Shown here: positions 53,936 through 62,256 of the stretch, in pieces | Numbering within the stretch: the first letter of the stretch is position 1 | Layout: each line of letters starts with the position of its first letter | Source: Elymus sibiricus | Taxonomy: Eukaryota; Streptophyta; Magnoliopsida; Poales; Poaceae | NCBI GenBank assembly: GCA_039707655.1 | Contig: CM077667.1 | Coordinates: 543,038,222-543,102,221 of the forward strand | Reading direction: 5' to 3' | Length of the DNA stretch: 64,000 bases | Made by a program: the position numbers and the translations under genes | Notes under the pieces: generated by a model | What the model saw: the letters and a program-made list of their open reading frames with translations, nothing else | The model's database searches: none | What the model was told of the DNA's origin: nothing

Positions 53936-55048
53936 CCTACGTCCACGGAGGACTAGCCTAACTCGGGTAGATCTTCACGAAGTAGGCGATCTCCTTGCCC
54001 TTACAAACTTCTTGGTTCACTCCACAACACGAAGTAGGAGGCTCCCAAGTGACGCCTAACCAATCTAGAAGGAACCACCCTTCAAAAGGTAATAGGCTCG
54101 ATAATGTCGATGAACTCCTTGCTCTTGTGCTTCAAGATGATAGACTCCTCAACACACAATCAATCTCTCACAGATTTGGCTTTGGTGTAAGAGATTGATT
54201 GGGTGGAAAGCAACTTGGGGAGGTTAGAGTTCAAGATTCATACGGATGGAGTGGAATGGCTTTATTTCAACACATGAGTAGGTGGCTCTCTCTCTGAAAA
54301 TCTGATGGGATAAGTGGGGATCTGTTCTGAGTGCTTCTCTTTCGAGTGAGTGGTGGTGGAGGGGTATATATAGGCATCTCCAAAAATCCAACCGTTACAC
54401 CTAAAGTGACCAACTCGGTGACACCGAAGTATAAAACTCGGTGGTACCGAGTTGCTTCAAAGGTAGCAACTTTTGAATCTCGGTGAGACCGATACAAAGA
54501 TCTCGGCAGTACCGATAAGGTGACCAACGCTCAGTTTCCTCAACTTGGTGATGCTGATCCAAAATCTCGGAAATTCCGATTTTAAGAATCGAGGTAACAG
54601 GAAGTTGGCAAGCGGAATCGTTTGCACCGAAAATCTAGGGTTTGGCAGGGGTCTATCTGAAGTGCGAATCGGTGGGACCGAGTGGGAAATATTGGTAGCA
54701 CCGATTTTCATGATAGGCTTGGACAGACTTTTGTGGAAGAGCTTGTGGGTGTTTTTGGTGACTATCACTTGTGTACGTGGAGCATATTGTTCACCAACAG
54801 TAACTTACCCCCTTTTGATAGTATTGGCTTTCCTATGGACACAAGGTGATTTCTCCCAAAGTAAAATGTAGAGTCCTCTTGCTTGAAGTTTTGTCAATGC
54901 AATTCCTTGCATCTAGGGGCCTCTCCACAATCCTTTTGCTAACCCATAATTGATCTTTTCCTGAAATATACTTAGTGGAAACATTAGTTCAATGACATAT
55001 ATATTGTTATTAATTACCAAAACCACCAAGGGAGCAAACGTGCTTTCA
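53936..55048 (-). repeat. 5' LTR of element B, U3-side part
   Basis: Starts with the duplicated CCTAC and continues the LTR where 46921 stopped, matching 19026-20157 of the other copy. Ends GTGCTTTCA. The two LTRs differ visibly more than those of the nested elements, in keeping with an older insertion. Confidence 0.85.
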
Positions 55049-55154
55049 GTCTTCCCTTTCCCACCTCTACCTAGTATACCACCGCGCCATTCCAGCTCTT
55101 ACATTGCGACTTCTGGACCTCACCGATCATTTATTTCTTGGGCTACAAATACTA
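55049..55154. other. Flank of element B, no feature recognised
   Basis: Short C/T-rich stretch. It does not continue the sequence on the left side of element B. Confidence 0.4.
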
Positions 55155-55403
55155 CTCCCTCCGGTCCTTTTTACTCTGCATATAAGTTTTGTCCGAAGTC
55201 AAAGTATCTCTACTTTGACCGAATTTATAGATAAACTACCAACATTTAGAATGTAAAATCAATATTGTTAAATTCATTATGAAATGTAGGTTCATAGCGT
55301 AGATTTTTGATATTGTAGACGTTGTTATTTTCTAATATAAATTTGTTAAAACTTTGGAATGTTTGACTTGATATAAATTCAATATGCGGAGTAAAATGGA
55401 CAC
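55155..55403. mobile_element. Stowaway-type MITE, about 250 bp
   Basis: Starts after TA with CTCCCTCCGGTCCTTTTTAC. The far end carries the complementary GCGGAGTAAAATGGAC, with the last bases decayed. The AT-rich interior has no ORF. Confidence 0.65.
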
Positions 55404-55925
55404 ACTAGTCTTGGACTTTTCCCCTCCGTGCCAAATCTGACACAGATGCCACGTTGCAACGTTTCTTGTCATTTGAGCACACCGATAACGCACAAGTATA
55501 GGGGATCACAACAGTTTTCGAGCGTAGAGTATTCAACCCAAATTTATAGATTCGACACAAGGGGAGCCAAAGAATACTTGAGAGTATTAGCAGTTGAGTT
55601 GTCAATTCAACCACACCTGGAGATAAATATCTGCAGCAAAGTGATCAGTAGCACAGTAATATGATAGGTTTGATAGCAGTAGCAATAGTAACAGTAGCGG
55701 TAACAGCATTAGCAGTAGGTTTGTAGCAGTTGGAACGGCAGCAACAGCAGTAGTAACTTAGCAAGAACAATAAGTGGAAATGTCGTAGGCACTGAATCGG
55801 TAACTCATTGGATGATATTCATCATGTAACAGTCATAACCTAGGGCGACACAGAACTAGCTCCAGTTCATCAATGTAATATAGGCATGTATTCCATAAAT
55901 AGTCATACACTACTGGAATCAGGCA

Positions 55926-56407
55926 CTTTGCCGTCTGCTATAGCAGACGGCAAAGGCATACTTGGCGGACGGCAAAGGCTTTGCCGTCAGCCAGCAGACG
56001 GCAAACACTCCGGCCGAACGGCTGCCAGCAAAGGCGGCTTTGCCGTCTGCTGGCAGACGGCAAAGGACTTTCCTTCTTTGCCTTCTGCCAGCAGACAGCA
56101 AAGAGCGTGGACGGCACAGAAAAGGTTCCATCCCCGTTAGGTGGCTAACGGCGCTCTTTGCCGTCTGCCAGCAGACGGCAAAGAGCTGTAGATGACGTCA
56201 GCTGACGTCAGGCTTCAGCTGGGCCCAGGCAGGCTCTTTGCCGTCTGCTGGCAGACGGCAAAGAACTTTCCTTCTTTGCCGTCTGCCAGCAGACGGCAAA
56301 GACGCCACATAGGCCAGCCCAGGTTGCACAGGCTGCTGCCACGTGGCCTCTTTGCCGTCTGCCAGTAGACGGCAAAGAGCTTTGCCGTCTGCTAGCAGAC
56401 GGCAAAG
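55926..56407. repeat. Subterminal palindrome array, left (nine copies)
   Basis: Copies of CTTTGCCGTCTGC-NN-GCAGACGGCAAAG (28-30 bp, given as half-sites) start at about 55926, 55979, 56039, 56075, 56156, 56236, 56274, 56349 and 56380. The two central bases vary (mostly CA/TG/CG). Sequence between copies is not conserved. Confidence 0.9.
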
Positions 56408-56691
56408 TGGCTATATAAACCCTGTTTTTTCTGTTTTTTGTTATATCAATTCATTTTCACAGAAATTCAAACACACATATATATATATATATATTCAGAA
56501 TCACATAGTTTCAAACATCAAACATCATACATCAAACGTAGTTTCAAACATCAAACATAGTTTCACCATCGTCATCAAACATCATACATCCAATTCATAT
56601 ATACATAGTTTCACAAACATCTAATATGTAAACAGTAGCATTATGCCCTTCCATGAAGTGAATCAAACCTGCAAAAATGGGAGTAAGAAAT

Positions 56692-57017
56692 TAGAAGAAG
56701 AAGAAGAAGACTAGAAGAAGAGGAAGAAAAAGAAGAAGAAGAAGAAGAAGAAGAAGAAGAAGAAGAAGACTAGAAGAAGAAGAAGAAGAAGAAGAAGAAG
56801 AAGAAGAAGACTAGAAGAAGAAGAAGAAGAAGAAGAAGAAGAAGAAGACTAGAAGAAGAAGAAGAAAAAGAAGAAGAAGAAGAAGAAGAAGAAGAAGAAG
56901 AAGAAGAAGAAGAAGACTAGAAGAAGAGGAAGAAAAAGAAGAAGAAGAAGAAGAAGAAGAAGAAGAAGAAGAAGAAGACTAGAAGAAGAAGAAAAAGAAG
57001 AAGAAGAAGAAGAAGAA

Positions 57018-57049
<32 letters not shown>

Positions 57050-57248
57050 AGGAGAAGAAGGAGAAGAAGGAGAAAAAGAAGAAGAAGAAGAAGAAGAAGA
57101 AGAAGACTAGAAGAAGAAGAAAAAGAAGAAGAAGAAGAAGAAGAAGAAGAAGACTAGAAGAAGAGGAAGAAAAGGAAGAAGAAGAAGAAGAAGAAGAAGA
57201 AGAAGAAGACTAGAAGAAGAAGAAGAAAAAGAAGAAGAAGAAGAAGAA

Positions 57249-57280
<32 letters not shown>

Positions 57281-57820
57281 AGGAGAAGAAGGAGAAGGAG
57301 AAGGAGAAGAAGAAGAAGGAGAAGGAGAAGAAGGAGAAGAAGAAGAGGAAGAAGAAGAAGGAGAAGAAGAAGAAGAAGAAGAAGAAGAAAGAAGAAGAAG
57401 AAGAAGAAGAAGAAGAAGAAGAAGAAGAAGAAGAAGAAGGAATAGAGGAGAAGAAGAAGAAGAAGAAGAAGAAGAAGAAGGAATACAGGAGAAGAAGAAG
57501 AAGAAGAAGAAGAAGAAGAAGAAGAAGAAGAAGGAGAAGAAGAAGGAGAAGAAGAAGAATAAGAAGGAGAAGAAGAAGAAGAAGAAGAAGAAGGAGAAGA
57601 GGAGAAGAAGGAGAAGGAGAAGGAGAAGAAGGAGAAGAAGAAGAAGAAGAAGAAGGAATAGAGGAGAAGAAGGAGAAGAACAAGAAGAAGAAGAAGAAGG
57701 AGAAGAAGGAGAAGAAGGAGGAGAAGGAGAAGGAGAAGCAGGAGAAGCAGGAGAAGGAGAAGGAGGAGGAGGAGGAGGAGGAGGAGGAGGAGGAGGAGAA
57801 GGAGAAGGAGAAGAAGAAGG
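56692..57820. repeat. (GAA)n-type tract, 1.1 kb
   Basis: Imperfect GAA/AGA trinucleotide array with interspersed GACTAGAAG, GGA and AAA variants, plus a GGA-rich end (57700-57800). Open frames of Ser/Phe/Leu runs across it are artefacts. Confidence 0.95.
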
Positions 57821-58480
57821 AGCTAAATAGGTCATATTAAGTCATTTTGGAGCTAAATAGGTCATTTTGGAGCATATTAAGTCATTTTGGAGCTAAATAG
57901 GTCATTTTGGTGCTAATTAAGGTTATTATATCATTTTTGAGCTAGCTAAGCATATAAATCCATTTTTGGAGGAATAAATGCTAAGTATAGGTCATTTTAG
58001 AGCTATCCTAGGTTAAATAGGTCATTTTGGAACTAATTAAGGTTGTTATGTCATTTTTTAGCTAGCTAAGCATATTAAGTGATTTTGGAGGAATAAATGC
58101 TAAGAAGAAGAAGAAGAAGAAGATGATGATCCTATTCCTTCTTTTCCTCCTCTTCCTTGTTTTTCTTTCATCTTATTCATTATTTGTGTCATTTTAGAGT
58201 TAACCTATCTAAGTATGCCATTTTTTTGCTAACCTAGGAAAATTATGTAAGTATAGGTCATTATTGAGGCATTTTTGAGCTAAATTAGGTAAGTATATGC
58301 CATTTTAGAAGAAGAAGAAGACAAGAAGAAGACAAGAAGAAGAAGAAGAAAAGAAGACTAGAAGAAAAAGACTAGAAGAAGAAGAAGAAGAAGGTGTTTA
58401 CCCTTTTCATTTTTGGAGGAAAAAATGCTAAGCATATTGAGTCATTTTGTTAAGCTAAACACTTGGGAAAACTTACTGTC
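57821..58480. repeat. Repeats of the GGAGCTAAATAGGTCATTTT type
   Basis: Several imperfect copies of a roughly 20-50 bp unit containing 'gctaaataggtcattttgg', with shorter GAA runs at 58104-58125 and 58308-58393. Non-coding. Confidence 0.75.
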
Positions 58481-59406
58481 ATCATTTAGATGTAGGTGAA
58501 GGACCGGTCGCGCCAGTGGCAGACGGAGAAGCATCGGTCGATGCTTGTCGGGAGTTATGCTGCACCAAAGATCATTTGCAGTGTATCGTTAGCATGATGC
58601 AACTCAAATGTGAAGACTAGTAACTAATGACCATTCAAATGAAACTCACCGTGCCCGCTGGAGCAATGACTGGCATCGACGGAGGGGTCGTGCCATTCTT
58701 TTCGCACATGCTCTGCACATTTGGTTTTCTCGAGTCAGTCATATTAGTTAGTAATGAAAGGAACATTACGTGCATGATTTGGCTAATATGCAGAAGAAAC
58801 TTACCACGAAGAGCTCGTATAGGGCCCGTTGACCCGCCTCGTTCCGGTTCCTCTCCTCCTCCAATAGCTTAGCCGTCCTCTCCTCCGCCTCCCTCTCCCT
58901 CGCCGCCGCCTGCCGTCTCTCTTCCTCTAGAAGCGCCTGGGTCCTCGCTTCTGCTTCCTCAAGAGCAGCCTGGGTCTTCGCTCTCTCTGCCTCAATAGCA
59001 GCCTGCAACACCACTCGTTAGCATTGTAATCATCGACGGCCGCACACACAATGTAATGGAGGAAAGGTATCTGAGTCCGTATAACTAACCTGGAATTCGA
59101 GCTCCATTGGCCGTGCACGAGGCCTTATCTCAGTATCGGAGCTGGTCTGGCGCTTCTTGATCTGCTGGAAGGCGTAGTAGCAGCCTTCCTACCTCTCCCG
59201 CCACCACGTCCACCTCTACCAACCTTCTTCCCCCCCGACCTCTCCCGGTCGAAGAAGAAGCGCCCGCCGGTGTCTGCATACTGAGATCCAGCGCTCTCCG
59301 GAGGTGGTGGGGGGGGATGGAAGTACCCCTCCCACCACGCGCCGAGGAAGGAGCCTCGGAGCGCTCTCGACCCGCGCCCACCATCTGTCAACACCTGCAA
59401 TGACAA
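58481..59406 (-). pseudogene. Spliced coiled-coil gene of the CACTA element (PttA/En-Spm-type ORF, 3' part)
   Basis: Four exons are readable on the minus strand. The one ending at 59090 reads TSSDTEIRPRARPMELEFQ with donor GTTAG. Exon 59002-58805 reads AAIEAERAKTQAALEEAEAR, TQALLEEERRQAAAREREAE, ERTAKLLEEERNRNEAG and ALYELFV, donor GTAAG. Exon 58712-58650 reads SMCEKNGTTPPSMPVIAPAG, donor GTGAG. Exon 58559-58481 reads HNSRQASTDASPSATGATGP, SPTSK, stop. All introns end in TGCAG and the frames join. The charged coiled coil followed by a CEKNG.TPP.MP segment is the usual C-terminus of PttA/En-Spm-type ORFs. The upstream part (to 59406) is Gly/Arg/Pro-rich and its frame is uncertain. The transposase proper is missing. 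Confidence 0.6.
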
Positions 59407-59507
59407 AGAGTAAACGAAGTTAGTACAATAAATGCATCACAAATATATGACCCCATCGGCCTGTGGAAGGCCGAAGAGCACCTTTTCGGTCAACAGGAGG
59501 CCGAAGA

Positions 59508-60080
59508 GGTGTCGGGGGTCGGGGGTGTCGTGTCTGGGTGGCGTGGTGTCGGGGTGTCGTGGGGTCGGGGTGTCGGGGTGTCGTGTCGGGGTCGGGGTGT
59601 CGGGGGGTGTCGTGTCTGGGTGTCGTGGTGTCGGGGTGTCAGGGGTGTCGGGGTGTCGGGGTCGGGGTCGGGGTCGGGGTGTCGGGGGGTGTCGTGTCTG
59701 GGTGTCGTGGTGTCGCGGTGTCAGGGGTGTCGGGGTGTCGGGGTCGGGGTGCCGTGTCGGGGTCGGGGTGTCGGGTCGGGGTCGGGGTGCCGTGTCGGTG
59801 TCGGGGTGTCGGGTCGGGGTCGGGGTGCCGTGCCGGGGTCGGGGTGTCGGGGTCGGGGTGTCCGGTCGGGGTCGGGTTGTCGGGTCGGGGTCGGGGTGCC
59901 GTGTCGGGGTCGGGATCGAGGTCGGGGTGTCGGGGTCGGGGTGTCGGGGTCGGGGTGTCCGGTCGGGGTCGGGTTGTCGGGTCGGGGTCGGGGTGCCGTG
60001 TCGGGGTCGGGATCGAGGTCGGGGTGTCGGGGTCGGGGTGTCGGGTCGGGGTCGGGGTCGAGGTGCCGTGTCGGGGTCGG
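59508..60080. repeat. GGGGTGTC/GGGGTCGG array, 0.57 kb
   Basis: Near-continuous array of 6-8 bp units (GGGGTC, GGTGTC, GGGGTGTC), with higher-order repeats of about 70-100 bp (for example 59836-59930 is repeated at 59930-60030). Extremely strand-biased: G-rich on the plus strand. Long open frames in all three plus-strand frames are artefacts of the repeat. Confidence 0.95.
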
Positions 60081-60082
60081 GT

Positions 60083-60480
60083 TTTTTTCTCTTTTTTTCT
60101 TTTCTTCTTCTTCCTCTTCTTTCTTTTCTTCCTTTTCTTCCTTTTTTTTCCTTCTTCTTCTTCTTCTTCCTCCTTTCCTTTTTCCTCTTCTTCTTCTCCT
60201 CCTCTCCTCTTTTTTCTTCTTCTTCTTCCTCTTCTTCTTTTTTCTTCTCCTCCTCCTCCTCTTCTTCTTCTTCCTTTCCTTTTTTCCTCTTCTTCTTCTC
60301 CTCCTCTCCTCTTTTTTTCTTTTTCTTCTTCTTCTTTTTTCTTCTCCTCCTCCTCTTCTTCTGTTTCTTCTTCTTATTATTATTTTTTGTTCTTTTTCTT
60401 TTTTATTTTTCCTTTTTTTTCATCTTCTTTTCTTCTTTTTTTTCTTCTAGGTTTTTTCTTTTCTTCTTTTCTATCTAAGT
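60083..60480. repeat. (TTC)n-type tract, 0.4 kb
   Basis: Pyrimidine-rich TTC/TCC/TTT array on the plus strand, complementary in kind to the GAA tract at 56692-57820. Confidence 0.95.
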
Positions 60481-60599
60481 TTTTTCTACCTAATAAAAAC
60501 TAACTAATATGAACTAATAACTAACTAATATAAACTAACTAAATGAACTAATAAAAACAGAAAAAAAAACAGGAAAAAAACAAAAAAGGGGGGGAATGG

Positions 60600-60967
60600 T
60601 GGAGCTCACCGGAGGGTGGTCGACGCGGCGGCGCTGGGGAGGAGGGTGGCGGCGGCGGTCGGCGGGGAGGAGGGGGTCGGCGGGGAGGAGGGGTTCGGCG
60701 GGGAGGAGGGGGTCGGCGGGGAGGGGGCGGCGGCGGCGCTGTGGAGGAGGGAAGGGGGCGGCGGCGGCGCTGTGGAGGAGGGGGTCGGCGGGGAGGGGGC
60801 GGCGGCGGCGCTGTGGAGGTGGGAAGGGGGCGGCGGCGGCACTGTGGAGGAGGGAAGGGGGCGGCGGCGGCGCTGTGGAGGAGGGGAGGGGGCGGCGGCG
60901 GGGAGAAGGGGGGCGGCAGGGGTCGGCGGGGAGGAGGGGGTCGGCGGGGAGGGGGCGGCGGCGGCGG
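60600..60967. repeat. GGCGGCGG/GTCGGCGGGGAGG array
   Basis: Tandem units of about 20-45 bp built from GGGGTCGGCGGGGAGG and GGCGGCGGCGCTGTGGAGGA, followed by a GAGAGA run (60968-61010). Open frames on both strands are artefacts. Confidence 0.9.
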
Positions 60968-61043
60968 GCAGAGACAGAGAGAGAGAGAGATGTGAGAGAG
61001 AGAGAGGGGGTTTGGGCGCGGGGGGCGAAAATTAAGCCCCCCT

Positions 61044-61359
61044 CTTTGCCGTCTGCTGGCAGACGGCAAAGAATTCTTTGCCGTCTGCCGGCAGACGGCA
61101 AAGAATTCTTTGCCGTCTGCCGGCAGACGGCAAAGAATTCTTTGCCGTCTGCCAGCAGACGGCAAAGACGGTGACCGTTAGCCCGTCCCCGCCGTTACAC
61201 TGTGGGCCCCCCCTCACCTCTTTGCCGTCTGCCAGCAGACGGCAAAGAGTTCTTTGCCGTCTGCCGGCAGACGGCAAAGAAGTGGCCCGTGTGACCTAGC
61301 CAACGCAGTACCCCGTGGGCCCCACTTTGGTCTTTGCCGTCTGCTCGCAGACGGCAAAG
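61044..61359. repeat. Subterminal palindrome array, right (seven copies)
   Basis: The same 28-bp palindrome as on the left starts at about 61044, 61076, 61108, 61140, 61220, 61252 and 61332. The first four are joined by 'aattctttg'-type linkers at a regular 32-bp spacing. Confidence 0.9.
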
Positions 61360-62256
61360 AAGTGCAGATGGCAAACTAAGGGATATTAAGGCCTCCTTTT
61401 AATAGAGAACCGGAACAAAGCATTAACACATGGTGAATATATGAACTCCTCAAACTACGGTCATCACCGCGTAGTATCCCAAATATTGTCACTATGGGGT
61501 TGACGGATCATAACACGTAATAGGTGCATATGGCTAGGCAAGATCGGATCAAGAACATAGATATAGAGATGATAACATAAACGGTCCAGATCTGAAATCA
61601 TGGAACTCGGGCCCTAGTGACAAGCATTAGGCATAGCAAAGTCATAGCAACATCAATCTCAGAACATAATGGATACTAGGGATCATGCCCTAACAAAACT
61701 AACTCGATTACATGATGAATCTCATCCAACTCCTCACCGACCAGCAAGCCTATGAAGGAATTACTCACTCCCGGTGGGGAGCATCATGGAATTGGCGATG
61801 GAGAAAGGTTGGTGATGACGAAGATCGAAGATTACATGATGGCTCCAGATCTGGCCTCCCGATGAAGAACAAGAGGTGGCGGCGGCTCTGTCTCATGACA
61901 CGCGATAATTCTTTCTCTCCTATTTTTTTCTCCAAATTTAGGAATTTATAGTGGTGGAGATAGGGCAAGTGGGGCCCCGAGGTGCCCAGCCCCCACCAGG
62001 GCGCGCCCTGGTGGGTGCTGCGCACCATGGGCCCCCTCTCCGGTGGTTTCTGGCTCCAATATTTTTATATTTTCCAAAATAAATCTCCAGAAAGTTTCGT
62101 TCCATTCCGAGAACTTTATTTCTGCACAAAAACAACACCATGGCAATTCTGCTGAAAACAGCGTCAGTCCAGGTTAGTTCCATTCAAATCATGCAAATTA
62201 GAGTCCAAAACAAGGGCAAAACAGTGAGCAAAAGTAGATACGCTGGAGACATATCA

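Larger units (their letters stand above)
18656..55048 (-). mobile_element. Element B: Copia-like LTR retrotransposon hosting three nested elements
   Basis: Its two LTRs (18656-20157, and 46549-46921 plus 53936-55048) share TGTAG...CTTTCA tips and the same sequence throughout. Orientation is minus: primer site beside the right LTR, polypurine tract beside the left LTR. After subtracting the three inserts it is about 9.6 kb, with about 6.6 kb between the LTRs. Coding content in order: gag of the UBN2/Copia type with a CCHC knuckle, a coiled-coil extension, then a second ORF of the plant transposon protein kind. I find no integrase, reverse transcriptase or RNase H, so it appears non-autonomous. 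The flanks are taatt (left) and gtctt (right), not a target duplication. Confidence 0.75.
55908..61370. mobile_element. CACTA element with palindromic subterminal repeats
   Basis: The left end is CACTACTGGAATCAGGC, followed by nine 28-bp palindromes. Seven more lie at the right end (61044-61359). A spliced gene on the minus strand and long simple-sequence tracts lie between. I do not find the matching ...AGTAG(T)G terminus on the right; the last palindrome is followed by 'gcagatggcaaactaaggg', where LTR sequence seems to resume, so the right terminus is probably deleted. Confidence 0.75.
55483..62256 (-). mobile_element. 3' LTR of element D, split by a CACTA element
   Basis: The left tip reads CGATAACGCACAAGTATAGG (C for the expected T), the right end GATACGCTGGAGACATATCA. 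The left piece is 55483-55907, the right piece from about 61370 to 62256. A polypurine tract (AAGCTTGGGGGATT on the minus strand) follows at 62257. Same TGATA(T/C)GTCTCC start as elements A and C, so an allied Gypsy/Athila-like group. Confidence 0.75.

Noticed and set aside
55926..56407. Regular palindromic repeats that might suggest a CRISPR array
   Set aside because: Spacing is irregular, the repeats themselves are dyads, the same array lies at the other end of a CACTA element, and the context is a plant genome.
57107..57835. Open frames of 157-242 codons made of Ser, Leu and Phe runs on the minus strand
   Set aside because: They are translations of the GAA/TTC tract in different frames; no start context or conserved residue, and all frames are equally open.
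59432..60503. Three overlapping plus-strand open frames above 310 codons, rich in Gly, Val, Ser, Arg then Phe
   Set aside because: All three frames are open because the repeat units contain no stop codon; not genes.
60535..61174. Open frames on both strands of 139-205 codons with Pro or Gly runs
   Set aside because: Artefacts of the GGC-rich array and the palindromes.
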